Of a stretch of 36,513 nucleotides of DNA, positions 17,068-25,399 are shown piece by piece. This stretch comes from an uncultured Pseudomonadota bacterium (lineage in GTDB: Bacteria; Pseudomonadota; Alphaproteobacteria; Rs-D84). Where the stretch lies: assembly GCA_947307295.1 (NCBI GenBank), contig CAMZIQ010000010.1, positions 1-36,513 of the forward strand, read 5' to 3'. A program made the translations under genes and the position numbers. Position 1 is the stretch's first letter. Every line of letters starts with the position of its first letter. The notes below the pieces were generated by a model. The model had not been told where the DNA came from, made no database searches, and saw only the letters and a list, made by a program, of their open reading frames with translations.

Positions 17068-17096
17068 AAAATCAAAGCGCCATTTGGCGCCATGAT
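17068..17096 (-). terminator. Hairpin after the 17111 gene
   Basis: GCGCCA pairs with TGGCGC around TT. On the minus strand it is followed by TTTGATTTT, a weak T-rich tail. It lies between the unknown gene at 17111 and the DUF805 promoter. Confidence 0.55.
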
Positions 17097-17110
17097 TTTT
17101 ATCTTTTGGA

Positions 17111-17755
17111 TTATTTCTCGTTTTGCGATGCTTTCATAACTGCAAGATTCTTTTTTGAAACAGGTTTTTTATTCTTAGTTTTTTGTATTTTTTTCATACG
17201 TTCTTCATAAGTTTGTTTTGATAAAAAGTTAAACTTAGCACACATAGTCTGCGCTTGTAATTTTGTTAACGGATGGTCGATAGAATCTTCTTCGGACACA
17301 ATTTTTATAGAAAAGTCCTTACCAGCAGCATAACTTGGTTCATTCACAACTCTATAATTGTATGTATAAAACGTTGCATCTGCCCCTTTGCCACGAACAG
17401 CAGATATAATACACAATTTTGGTCTGCGTATTTCCCATGGAACCCCGGCATTACCAGGCACCTTTTCTGTGGTATAAACTATATCACCAGGTTTTAACAA
17501 AGATAAATCATAACTTGGTATATACCAATTTACTTCGTTCATTTTTTCCGAAAGTCTTTTGATTGGCTGGCGGGCTTTTTTTAGTGCAGCTTTTTCTTCT
17601 TTTAAATATCTTTCTTCCGCCTCGGCCCTTAATTCTTCTTCATCAGGTGCTTCTTCTATTTCGACACCATCAACACCATATTTTTCCTTTAAAAAAGCAG
17701 CAAATTCTTGCTTGATTTGATTTGCATCTAATTCTACTTCTTTATCTTCAGGCAT
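17111..17755 (-). CDS. Conserved-looking hypothetical protein, charged
   Basis: I do not recognise this 214-residue protein. ATG at 17755 is chosen because AAAAAGGA lies seven bases upstream; the frame also offers a TTG two codons earlier. The N-terminal third is acidic and predicted helical or coiled-coil (DEEELRAEAEERYLKEEKAA). The middle (about 75-165) is a compact, beta-like domain with WYIPSYDLSLLKPGDIVYTT and PKLCIISAVRGKGADATFY, reminiscent of small barrel domains. The C-terminus is Lys-rich and may bind nucleic acid. No signal peptide. It follows rlmE by 44 bases and may be cotranscribed. Confidence 0.65.
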   Translation of the reverse strand: MPEDKEVELDANQIKQEFAAFLKEKYGVDGVEIEEAPDEEELRAEAEERYLKEEKAALKKARQPIKRLSEKMNEVNWYIPSYDLSLLKPGDIVYTTEKVPGNAGVPWEIRRPKLCIISAVRGKGADATFYTYNYRVVNEPSYAAGKDFSIKIVSEEDSIDHPLTKLQAQTMCAKFNFLSKQTYEERMKKIQKTKNKKPVSKKNLAVMKASQNEK

Positions 17756-17799
17756 AGGCAATCCTTTTTGTTTTTCAATAATTTATTATGTATTCTCTC

Positions 17800-18456
17800 T
17801 TACGCCCCCCGAAATCCCATCGCAACGATAAACATTTCAACAGAATCCTTACGCGAAGATGGCGGTTTTATATAATGCACATCTTCAAAATGTTCTTTGA
17901 TTTGTTTAACCAAATCATTTGTCGCACCACCTGTAAACGACTTTGCAACCAGTGTACCACCCTTTTTCAGCGCACGCAAGGCAAAATCAAGTGCGTATTC
18001 CAACAACACCATTTGTCGCAAATGATCTGTCTTTTTATGCCCGACAGTATTCGGCGCCATATCAGACATCACCACATCCACGGTCCCATCAGAAGCATCT
18101 GTCAAATTTAATTTTTCTTCCAACCAGCGCAAAGCTTCGTCTGTTGTAAAATCGCCCTGATAAAATTCAACATTATTTATAGGTTTGATTTCCAACAAAT
18201 CCATCGCGAATATTTTTGATTTTGGAAACTCGCGCGCCACATACTGGGACCAAGAACCCGGTGCTGCACCTAAATCAACCACAACCTGCCCATTTTTAAA
18301 GAAATGATATTTTTCATTCATTTCTATAATCTTATAAGCCGCACGCGCACGATACCCTTCTTTTTGGGCGCGCGCGACATAAGGGTCATGAGCCTGACGT
18401 TGAATCCAAGCCGCCGAAGATTTATGCGCTGCAATTTTTTTATTTAATATTTTCAT
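17800..18456 (-). CDS. rlmE: 23S rRNA 2'-O-ribose methyltransferase RlmE (FtsJ)
   Basis: A 218-residue SAM-dependent methyltransferase that modifies U2552 in the A-loop of 23S rRNA. It shows WIQRQAHDPYVARAQKEGYRARAAYK at the N-terminus (here quoted in two parts: WIQRQAHDPYV and GYRARAAYK). SAM motif I is VDLGAAPGSWSQYV, MSDMAPNTVG contains the catalytic Asp, and FTGGATNDL with PPSSRKDSVEMF contains the final lysine and glutamate of the KDKE tetrad. The start overlaps the upstream gene's stop by ATGA, so it is part of the uvrA-downstream operon. Confidence 0.94.
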   Translation of the reverse strand: MKILNKKIAAHKSSAAWIQRQAHDPYVARAQKEGYRARAAYKIIEMNEKYHFFKNGQVVVDLGAAPGSWSQYVAREFPKSKIFAMDLLEIKPINNVEFYQGDFTTDEALRWLEEKLNLTDASDGTVDVVMSDMAPNTVGHKKTDHLRQMVLLEYALDFALRALKKGGTLVAKSFTGGATNDLVKQIKEHFEDVHYIKPPSSRKDSVEMFIVAMGFRGA

Positions 18457-18797
18457 TTATGTCTATTAAGTATTATCTGCCCCAGCATGCTCGTTCTAAA
18501 TTGCGAAGCACGTTCTGCACCGCAACCAAACAAACCGTCTTTGAAAAAATATTTTACTAACATTTGATCTCTCTTGGACCAGTCTGTTTCCCAAGAATAA
18601 ATCTTGGCACCACGTGGTTTCGGAACATTAACAGGCGCCCCACATTTAACCAACAACGAAGAAAGACGATTATCACATGTCGTGACAGCTACATGCCAAC
18701 CTTTTATATCGCCCTTAGTATCATAAACAGGTTCTACCTGAGATACATCTATTGGTTGCGCTTTTTGATAATCTGATACTTTCTTAAAAAATTTCAT
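18453..18797 (-). CDS. Small hypothetical protein, paralog of the 18807 gene
   Basis: A 114-residue cytoplasmic protein of unknown function. It aligns with its upstream neighbour: QPIDVSQVEPV against QPIDVSQIKPV, then a W-H/Q-V-x-V-T strand, LLVKCG against ILHACGG, and F..R..F..S/G-x-L-x-Q near the C-terminus. ATG at 18797 has AGGTG eight bases upstream; the frame begins three codons earlier with GTG. It overlaps the rlmE start by four bases. The shape suggests a small alpha/beta domain. Confidence 0.65.
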   Translation of the reverse strand: MKFFKKVSDYQKAQPIDVSQVEPVYDTKGDIKGWHVAVTTCDNRLSSLLVKCGAPVNVPKPRGAKIYSWETDWSKRDQMLVKYFFKDGLFGCGAERASQFRTSMLGQIILNRHK

Positions 18798-18806
18798 AAC
18801 AAACAC

Positions 18807-19100
18807 CTATTTTTTATGCGTGCGATTATATTCTAACACTTGAGCTAATATTCCCTCTCTAAAACGTATAGCATGTTCCACTCCGCGCTTCATAACGCTT
18901 TCACGGAAATGATATTCGACTTTTGTCTTATCATTAACCACTTCAGTTTTAAAAACATACCCACCACATGCATGCAAAATGCTTTCTTGTTTTTTATCAA
19001 AAGTGACTATTACTTGCCATTCTGCTACGCAACCGCCATTCATAACTGGTTTTATCTGCGAAACATCAATTGGTTGAACAGATTTTTTCATATCTATCAT
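18807..19100 (-). CDS. Small hypothetical protein, paralog of the 18453 gene
   Basis: A 97-residue protein of unknown function, related to the product of the next gene. The ATG at 19100 shares a base with the stop of the SRP M-domain gene (TAATG), a sign of translational coupling. Conserved landmarks are QPIDVSQIKPV, EWQVIVTF, HACGG, VEYHFRE and FREGILAQVLE. A tandem duplication kept in one operon implies a linked role, perhaps as a heterodimer. Confidence 0.65.
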   Translation of the reverse strand: MIDMKKSVQPIDVSQIKPVMNGGCVAEWQVIVTFDKKQESILHACGGYVFKTEVVNDKTKVEYHFRESVMKRGVEHAIRFREGILAQVLEYNRTHKK

Positions 19101-19612
19101 TATTTAGCCCCCGGTTTTGTTCCTGGTACGCCACCAGTCTGTTGCATACGTTGCATAACAGCTTCCATTCCGCCCATACGCTGAATCATAGCCATTTGTC
19201 TTTTCATATTTAAATATTGTTTAATGATGTGTTCAACATCACGAACTGTGCAACCAGCCGTTTCTGCAATACGAGCCTTTGCATTAGCAAAAATTTTTTC
19301 TGGGTCTGCACGTTCTGCAACTGTCATAGCTTCCAAAATCTTGATTTGAGCATCAACACTACCATCTTTGATTTTTTCTTTCATCGCAGCCACAGCACCA
19401 CTCATTCCAGGAACCATTTTCAATAATCCGCTGAAATTGCTCATTTTTTTGATTTGCTTTAACTGGGTCAACATGTCGTTCATATCAAATTGACCAGACA
19501 TCATACGTTCTGCTGTTTCCTTCATACCAGAAGGCATTTTTGCAGCTTCTTTTTCCAAATCAACATTTTCATTGTTTTCGACTGCTTTTTTCTTTTTTCC
19601 GAAACCGAACAT
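19100..19612 (-). CDS. Free-standing SRP54/Ffh M-domain-like protein
   Basis: 170 residues that match only the C-terminal M domain of the signal recognition particle protein Ffh. There is FDMNDMLTQLKQIKKM (about residues 41-56), LLKMVPGMSGAVAAM, MTVAERADPEKIF, then RIAETAGCTVRDVEHIIKQY and a Met-rich end. There is no NG GTPase domain, and uvrA stops only 34 bases upstream, so the gene is not a truncated ffh by sequencing error here. In Ffh the M domain binds 4.5S RNA and signal peptides; the usual SGS in the RNA-binding helix is ETAGC here, so RNA binding may be altered. ATG at 19612 begins with a Lys-rich MFGFGKKKK. First of a coupled gene run to rlmE. Confidence 0.8.
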   Translation of the reverse strand: MFGFGKKKKAVENNENVDLEKEAAKMPSGMKETAERMMSGQFDMNDMLTQLKQIKKMSNFSGLLKMVPGMSGAVAAMKEKIKDGSVDAQIKILEAMTVAERADPEKIFANAKARIAETAGCTVRDVEHIIKQYLNMKRQMAMIQRMGGMEAVMQRMQQTGGVPGTKPGAK

Positions 19613-19646
19613 TTTTCAACTCCTTAGGTTTATCTATTGTTAAATA

Positions 19647-22505
19647 TTATTTGCTTTTTTTAGATTTGTCCAGATACTTTTTTAAATATTTTCCAGTTAA
19701 AGATTCTGAATTCTTAATAACATCTTCCGGCGTTCCTTGTGCAATAACTTTTCCGCCACCAGCCCCACCGTTTGGTCCCAAATCTATAATCCAATCCGCC
19801 GTTTTTATAACTTCCAGATTATGTTCAATAACTATTACTGTATTACCCTGGTCTACCAGCTCATGTAAAACAGACAACAAAGATTTTATATCTTCGAAAT
19901 GCAACCCTGTGGTTGGTTCGTCTAAAATATAAATTGTCTGACCTGTACTTCTGGCAGCTAGTTCCTTAGACAATTTGATACGTTGCGCTTCTCCGCCAGA
20001 TAAATCCAATGAGCTTTGCCCCAATTTTATATAATCCAATCCAACGCGCTTTAACAATTCCAATTTACGCGCAATTTGTGGGACATTAATAAAAAACCTG
20101 TATGCTTCTTCTACTGTCATATTCAGAACATCCGCTATTGATTTACCTTTATACTTCACAGCCAAAGTTTCATCATTATATCTTTGCCCATGGCACTTAT
20201 CACATTCCACATAAATATCAGCTAAAAAATTCATTTCTATTTTTATTTGTCCATCACCTTGGCAGGCTTCACATCTTCCACCTTTGACATTAAAAGAAAA
20301 ACGTCCTGCATCATAACCACGAGTTTTTGATTCTGGCAAAGACGCATAAAAATCACGAATATTATTAAACACCCCAACATAAGTCGCAGGATTGCTTCGT
20401 GGACTGCGCCCAATAGGCGATTGATCTATATCAACAACTTTGTCTATATTTTCAATTCCGCTGATAACATCATGTGCCCCTGCTTCCAATTTAGAATTGT
20501 AAAGTACGCGCATAATTGCTGGATACAAAGTATTCAACAACAATGTAGATTTGCCAGAACCAGAAACACCAGTTAACGCAATAAATTTACCCAATGGAAA
20601 ATCTACATTAATATTTTTAAGATTGTTTTCTCGTGCACCTTCGATACGTATTATCTTACCATTACCTTCCCTGCGCTTCTTTGGAACATCTATTTTACGC
20701 TTTCCAGACAAATATTGACCAGTCAAAGAATCAGGATTTTTAATAACTTGCGCTGGGGTCCCTTGGGCAATAACATTTCCACCGTTAATCCCTGCACCAC
20801 GACCGATATCTACCAAATAATCAGCCGCCCGCATCATATCTTCATCATGTTCAACAACAATTACAGTATTATCTTTGTCGCGCAACATTTTTAAAGTATC
20901 TATTAACTTATCATTATCGCTTTGATGCAATCCGATTGACGGTTCATCTAAAACATACAAAACACCAGACAAACCGCTGCCGATTTGTGAAGCCAATCTT
21001 ATACGTTGCGCTTCACCACCCGATAAAGTTCCTGCCATACGCGACATAGTTAAATACCCCAGACCAACGTTTTGCAAGAAAAACAATCGCGAAGTGATTT
21101 CACGCAACACCATAGAAGCAATTTCATTTTCTTTTTGCGTTAAATGATTTGGCAAATCTTGAAACCAGCGCAAAGATTCATCTACAGACATATCGCACAC
21201 GTCCATAATATCGCAATTGTTTATTTTTATGCACAAAGCTTGGATATTAAGACGTTTACCATGACACGCAGGACATGTTTTTTCAGATTGATATTTTGAT
21301 AATTCATTGCGAGTTGTTTCTGAATCAGATTCACGTAATCTGCGCTCTAAATTTGGGATAACGCCTTCAAAAGCTTTTTCATAAACATATCCATTCCAAT
21401 TGATTTTTATAGGCTCATCCCCTGTGCCATACAAAATAATTTCTTTATCTTTGTCTGACAACGCATACCAAGGTTTAGACAAAGGTATTTTATATTTTTT
21501 ATGCAACGAATCCAAAATATTTTCATATTGCGTCAACATGCCACCACGTGACCATGGTGCAATAGCACCGCCCAATATAGATTTAGATGGGTCTGGTATA
21601 ACCAAATCAGGCGAAACATTCATTTGAACACCCAAACCATCACATTCACTACATGCGCCAAGTGGTGCGTTAAAAGAAAACAAACGTGGTTCTATTTTTG
21701 GCACAGTAAAGCCACTTACTGGACATGCGTATTCTTGAGAATACAAAGAATCTTCATTTGTATCTAATCTGCGAACAATAACCGCACCAGGAACAAGGCG
21801 CAAAGAAGCTTCAAACGAAGCGTAAAGCCGAGATTTGAATTCTTCTGCATCATCACCGACCAAATCTTCATTTGGCATTGCCACACGATCAATTATAACC
21901 ATAATGTTATGTTTTTTGTTTTTATCCAAACTTGGCACAGAAGATAAATCATAAAGCGTTCCATCAACAATAGCGCGTTGATAACCCTGTTTTATCAAAA
22001 AAGCAATTTCTTTTTTGTATTCACCTTTGCGGTCACGAACCATCGGCGCCATTATAAAGAATTTTACACCCTTTGGAATTTTCAAAGTCCATTCAACCAT
22101 TTCAGCAACAGTCTGTGATTTAATCGGTAATCCCGTCACAGGTGAATAAGGTACACCAATTCGCGCCCACAAAAGACGCAAATAATCATAAATCTCTGTC
22201 ACAGTCCCCACAGTTGAACGTGGATTTTTAGAAGTGGTTTTTTGTTCAATAGAAATCGCGGGGGATAAACCTTCGATTAAATCAACATCTGGCTTTTTTT
22301 GCATATCTAAAAATTGCCGTGCATAAGAAGACAACGATTCAACGTATCTGCGTTGCCCTTCGGCATAAATCGTATTAAAAGCCAGCGAAGATTTACCAGA
22401 ACCAGATACGCCAGTTAACACCACCAATTTGTTCTTTGGCAGGTCTAAATCAATATTCTTAAGATTATTTTCGCGCGCACCGCGAATTTTTATATTTCCA
22501 GACAT
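19647..22505 (-). CDS. uvrA: Excinuclease ABC subunit A
   Basis: A 952-residue ABC-type ATPase that finds bulky DNA lesions and loads UvrB in nucleotide excision repair. Both nucleotide-binding halves are intact. The first has Walker [13 protein letters not shown] (about residue 31) and signature [16 protein letters not shown]. The second has [15 protein letters not shown] and [15 protein letters not shown]. Zinc modules are CPVSGFT...[16 protein letters not shown] and CEACQGDGQ...CDKCHGQ. Length is normal. TATTAT lies 10-15 bases before the ATG with no Shine-Dalgarno sequence, so it is probably transcribed as a leaderless mRNA. Confidence 0.97.
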   Translation of the reverse strand: MSGNIKIRGARENNLKNIDLDLPKNKLVVLTGVSGSGKSSLAFNTIYAEGQRRYVESLSSYARQFLDMQKKPDVDLIEGLSPAISIEQKTTSKNPRSTVGTVTEIYDYLRLLWARIGVPYSPVTGLPIKSQTVAEMVEWTLKIPKGVKFFIMAPMVRDRKGEYKKEIAFLIKQGYQRAIVDGTLYDLSSVPSLDKNKKHNIMVIIDRVAMPNEDLVGDDAEEFKSRLYASFEASLRLVPGAVIVRRLDTNEDSLYSQEYACPVSGFTVPKIEPRLFSFNAPLGACSECDGLGVQMNVSPDLVIPDPSKSILGGAIAPWSRGGMLTQYENILDSLHKKYKIPLSKPWYALSDKDKEIILYGTGDEPIKINWNGYVYEKAFEGVIPNLERRLRESDSETTRNELSKYQSEKTCPACHGKRLNIQALCIKINNCDIMDVCDMSVDESLRWFQDLPNHLTQKENEIASMVLREITSRLFFLQNVGLGYLTMSRMAGTLSGGEAQRIRLASQIGSGLSGVLYVLDEPSIGLHQSDNDKLIDTLKMLRDKDNTVIVVEHDEDMMRAADYLVDIGRGAGINGGNVIAQGTPAQVIKNPDSLTGQYLSGKRKIDVPKKRREGNGKIIRIEGARENNLKNINVDFPLGKFIALTGVSGSGKSTLLLNTLYPAIMRVLYNSKLEAGAHDVISGIENIDKVVDIDQSPIGRSPRSNPATYVGVFNNIRDFYASLPESKTRGYDAGRFSFNVKGGRCEACQGDGQIKIEMNFLADIYVECDKCHGQRYNDETLAVKYKGKSIADVLNMTVEEAYRFFINVPQIARKLELLKRVGLDYIKLGQSSLDLSGGEAQRIKLSKELAARSTGQTIYILDEPTTGLHFEDIKSLLSVLHELVDQGNTVIVIEHNLEVIKTADWIIDLGPNGGAGGGKVIAQGTPEDVIKNSESLTGKYLKKYLDKSKKSK

Positions 22506-22560
22506 AACGAATATATAATAACAAATTGCTAAAAATCAATATGTTGGAACAAACAAATGC

Positions 22561-23448
22561 TTATTCAGCAAAACCGACTGACTTCAAGGCATCTGGTGCC
22601 ATAGAAATACCAGTTTTTTTAGTATTAGCTGGCCCCAGTTTCTTTATCAAACGCCCATCGACCCAAACATCAATTGCACCAACATTACCAAAAGTTGCTT
22701 TGAATTTATCCCCAGCAGGCAGATAATAAACATCCCCTGGAATTAACACACGAGAAAAGATACTACTACCACGTGCATCTTCGATTTTCACCCAAGATTC
22801 TTTTTCAGCCTGCAATACAACCCTTGATTCTTTACTGTTTTTCGCATCGAATTTTTCATGCACAGGGTATCTAAAATCAGGTTCTGGAACAACTGTTTCT
22901 TCAACAACTTCTTGTGCCGCATCAACAGGTTCATTTGCTGTATCTTTTTTACCACCATACACAGCAATAACAATTATTACCGCCACAATCACCAATAATG
23001 CAGCCAAACCAGATGCAAACCATATCCAATGTTTTTTTACATATTGTACGGCTGTTTTAAACCATTTTATCAAAGTTTCTTTATCCAATTTGCACGAACA
23101 TTTATTATTCGCAACAGGTTTCACTTTAATTTCTGTTTCTTCTTTTTTTTCTTCGTTTTTAATCAAACCTAATTCTTTTTTCAGCTTTAAAATAACATCA
23201 TCAGGATTTAAACCTAATTCCACAGCATAACTGCGCGCAAAGCCTAAAATATAAACATCTTCTGGAATAACACGGTAATTACCTTCTTCCAGCGCAGTCA
23301 AAAATTCTTCACGAATACAAAGCAATTTTGAAATTGTAGATATTTCACGCTTTCTGCGCCCCGTAGTACGAGCATTTTTCAGCATTTCACCAGCAGTCAT
23401 TTCTGTTGTTGATACGGTTGTGTCTTGTTGTTCGTTTATTTCGTTCAT
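22561..23448 (-). CDS. rodZ: RodZ-like cytoskeletal membrane protein
   Basis: A 295-residue bitopic protein. The N-terminal Xre-type helix-turn-helix (about residues 17-90: GEMLKNARTTGRRKREIS, then LLCIREEFLTALEEGNY and YILGFARSYAVELGL) is typical of RodZ, where it contacts MreB. One membrane helix follows (about 143-168). The periplasmic C-terminus matches the DUF4115 domain (SWVKIEDARGSSIFSRVL, FGNVGAIDVWVDGRLIKKLG). It helps set rod shape. ATG at 23448 has AAAGGA upstream. It follows dusB on the same strand by 47 bases and is likely cotranscribed. Confidence 0.85.
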   Translation of the reverse strand: MNEINEQQDTTVSTTEMTAGEMLKNARTTGRRKREISTISKLLCIREEFLTALEEGNYRVIPEDVYILGFARSYAVELGLNPDDVILKLKKELGLIKNEEKKEETEIKVKPVANNKCSCKLDKETLIKWFKTAVQYVKKHWIWFASGLAALLVIVAVIIVIAVYGGKKDTANEPVDAAQEVVEETVVPEPDFRYPVHEKFDAKNSKESRVVLQAEKESWVKIEDARGSSIFSRVLIPGDVYYLPAGDKFKATFGNVGAIDVWVDGRLIKKLGPANTKKTGISMAPDALKSVGFAE

Positions 23449-23495
23449 AATAAAATCCTTTGCTGAACTTATGTTAAGTCAGAAATGTCCGATTG

Positions 23496-24413
23496 TCAAT
23501 CAATCGACCAAAAATCTTTTATAATTTTTTTCAATTCCCCTTCATCAGTTATCTGATTAACCCTGATACGAAATTGCGCAGAATTTGGCATACCAGCAGA
23601 ATACCAAGCAGCATGTTTTCGAAACATAGGGACACCTGATTTGGCGCCGTAATAATCTATTATCAAATCCAGATGTTTTAATACCACATTACCAACATTT
23701 TGTGGCTTTTCAGCCGTTCCACAGATTTGCCCGATAATCCAGGGTTGCCCCAACATAGCACGCCCCAACATCGCGCCATCATATCCCAAAGATTGAACGC
23801 GTTCCACATCATCAATGTTTTTTATATCACCATTTGCAATTATCGGTATCGGCAAATCTGGTTTTGTCGGCAAATCAGCATTTCCAGAATACCCCTGCGC
23901 ACGTGTTCGCCCATGAACAACAGCAAAATCAGCGCCAGAATCAGCCACCACACGAATTAAATCTTGCCAATCTTTGTGCGCTTCGTCCCAACCAAGACGC
24001 GTTTTTACAGAAACAGGAATATTTACCGCTTTTACACAAGCAGCAACTATTTCGCCTGCCAACTTGTGATTGCGCATTAAAAAAGCCCCTGCCCCAGCAC
24101 GCGTAGCCACCTTTGGTACAGGACACCCCATATTTATATCAATCCATTTTGCGCCAGAATCTTGTAAAATTTTGGCTGCTTCACCCATTAAATACGCATC
24201 TGCCCCAAATATTTGTGCGCCGATATTGCCTTCGTCAGCATAATTATCAAAATTTCTGATGCAATTTTTATGTCCTTCTACCAAAGAATGACACGAAATC
24301 ATTTCAGTCACCATCGACACATCAGGCGCAAATTCGCGCAAAATCGTACGAAAAGGCTTATCAGTTATGCCAGCCAATGGTGCAGTAAAAATTTTTTTAT
24401 TATTATCAAACAT
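23496..24413 (-). CDS. dusB: tRNA-dihydrouridine synthase, DusB type
   Basis: A 305-residue FMN enzyme that reduces uridine in the tRNA D-loop. The TIM-barrel motifs are PLAGITDKPFR at the N-terminus, DINMGCPVPKV with the catalytic cysteine, GRTRAQGYSG, and IANGDI. RKHAAWY near the C-terminus is the DusB/NifR3 signature. The frame continues upstream to 24560, but ATG at 24413 gives the normal N-terminus. TATTAT lies 9-14 bases before it, so a leaderless mRNA is likely. Only 19 bases separate this start from that of the divergent gene. Confidence 0.92.
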   Translation of the reverse strand: MFDNNKKIFTAPLAGITDKPFRTILREFAPDVSMVTEMISCHSLVEGHKNCIRNFDNYADEGNIGAQIFGADAYLMGEAAKILQDSGAKWIDINMGCPVPKVATRAGAGAFLMRNHKLAGEIVAACVKAVNIPVSVKTRLGWDEAHKDWQDLIRVVADSGADFAVVHGRTRAQGYSGNADLPTKPDLPIPIIANGDIKNIDDVERVQSLGYDGAMLGRAMLGQPWIIGQICGTAEKPQNVGNVVLKHLDLIIDYYGAKSGVPMFRKHAAWYSAGMPNSAQFRIRVNQITDEGELKKIIKDFWSID

Positions 24414-24432
24414 TTGTGATATAATATACGAC
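24414..24432. promoter_or_regulatory. Divergent promoter squeezed between dusB and the FtsB-like gene
   Basis: The whole gap is TTGTGATATAATATACGAC. Rightward it offers the extended -10 TGATATAAT (24417-24425), leftward TATTAT on the other strand. Transcription in either direction would begin within a few bases of the start codon. The two RNA polymerase binding sites overlap, so the genes cannot fire at once, and the -35 regions lie inside the neighbouring coding sequence. Confidence 0.6.
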
Positions 24433-24765
24433 ATGAAAGAAAAAATCAAAATTTTCTTTGACTTTGTAAAGCGCGCATGGGTGGCCAGCTCTCGCGGGAA
24501 AATCGGCATAGTATTGATGCTTTTGTCAGTATTCTTTTTTGTCCGATTGTTCTGTGGCACACGCAGCGTCCAAAGTTTCGCAGTAAACGCATGGCGATTA
24601 AATCATGAACGTGCTGAACTGGCGGTTGCAAAACAGCAATTATCAGAAATTCAACATCATATATATTTATTACAACATCCAAATGATTCTTCTGATTACA
24701 TTGAAGAATTGGGATTGCAGACATTAAACATGGGCAATCCCGAATTCAAAGAATTAAAATATTAA
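24433..24765 (+). CDS. FtsB/DivIC-like septum protein
   Basis: A 110-residue bitopic membrane protein. There is a short basic cytoplasmic N-terminus, one membrane helix at about residues 18-36 (GKIGIVLMLLSVFFFVRLF), and a periplasmic coiled coil (about 50-80, NHERAELAVAKQQLSEIQHH). A short C-terminus follows with YIEELGLQTLNMG, the equivalent of the 'E..AR..L.m' motif in FtsB and DivIC. These join FtsL and FtsQ in the division complex. The annotated frame could start at 24367, but ATG at 24433 fits the divergent leaderless promoter. The end overlaps the convergent tspO gene by four bases. Confidence 0.7.
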   Translation: MKEKIKIFFDFVKRAWVASSRGKIGIVLMLLSVFFFVRLFCGTRSVQSFAVNAWRLNHERAELAVAKQQLSEIQHHIYLLQHPNDSSDYIEELGLQTLNMGNPEFKELKY

Positions 24766-25241
24766 TTAAGATAAATTATCATCCCATTCAAATAAAGAGC
24801 AAAGAATAACCATAAAATATACGGCAAAACCAACCAAAATGCCGCCTGATTGATTTTGAAGAAAGCACGAGCCATCAATATTACATCTGCAATCAAAGCG
24901 ACCAAGATTAACAAAGCAACTTCTGGCATTTGTGCGCCAAAGAACGCAAAAGACCAAGCTGTATTTAAAATCAAATTAATTGCGAACAGAACATAAGCAT
25001 TATTTTTGTCATAACGGTTGTTAAAGTTATCAGTCTGCATAATAAAGAACAAGGCTAAACCGATAAGAAAATATAAAATGCTCCACGTGACAGAAAACAC
25101 CCAACCCGGAGGTGTCAGCATAGAATGATTCAAAGTATTATACCAAGAATTTCCCCCGGTAGACATTGGGGTCACAATTATACCCAACATTCCAGGCAAA
25201 AAAGATATAAACATTGCGAAAATAAATTTCAAAAAATTCAT
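24762..25241 (-). CDS. tspO: TspO/MBR family protein
   Basis: A 159-residue membrane protein with five hydrophobic segments (about 5-25, 48-70, 84-103, 108-126, 133-155). Family hallmarks are LTPPGWVFSVTWSILYFLIG and LNTAWSFAFFG. TspO proteins bind porphyrins and related ligands and in Alphaproteobacteria modulate tetrapyrrole and stress responses. ATG at 25241 is preceded by AAAAGGAG on the minus strand. It is convergent with the FtsB-like gene, with overlapping stop codons and no terminator between. Confidence 0.92.
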   Translation of the reverse strand: MNFLKFIFAMFISFLPGMLGIIVTPMSTGGNSWYNTLNHSMLTPPGWVFSVTWSILYFLIGLALFFIMQTDNFNNRYDKNNAYVLFAINLILNTAWSFAFFGAQMPEVALLILVALIADVILMARAFFKINQAAFWLVLPYILWLFFALYLNGMIIYLN

Positions 25242-25330
25242 TTAAAACTCCTTTTGGTACAATAAAATTATATCAGACATAACGAATCAAACATATTGGA
25301 AAGAATTCCGAAATTTTTATTAAATTTTCG

Positions 25331-25382
25331 CCAAAATTATGGTATAATAATAACATCCAAAATTATGGTATAATAATAACAT
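25331..25382 (+). repeat. Exact tandem duplication of a promoter, 2 x 26 bp
   Basis: The 26 bases at 25331-25356 are repeated without change at 25357-25382. Each copy holds the extended -10 TGGTATAAT (25340-25348 and 25366-25374). The LRR-like gene therefore has two identical promoters in series, with AAAGGAAAA as ribosome-binding site just before its ATG. Confidence 0.85.
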
Positions 25383-25399
25383 TAACAAAGGAAAAAATT

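Noticed and set aside
19100..19612. Frameshifted ffh with its GTPase domain upstream
   Set aside because: The sequence upstream is the intact C-terminus of uvrA, with no NG-domain remnant in any frame.
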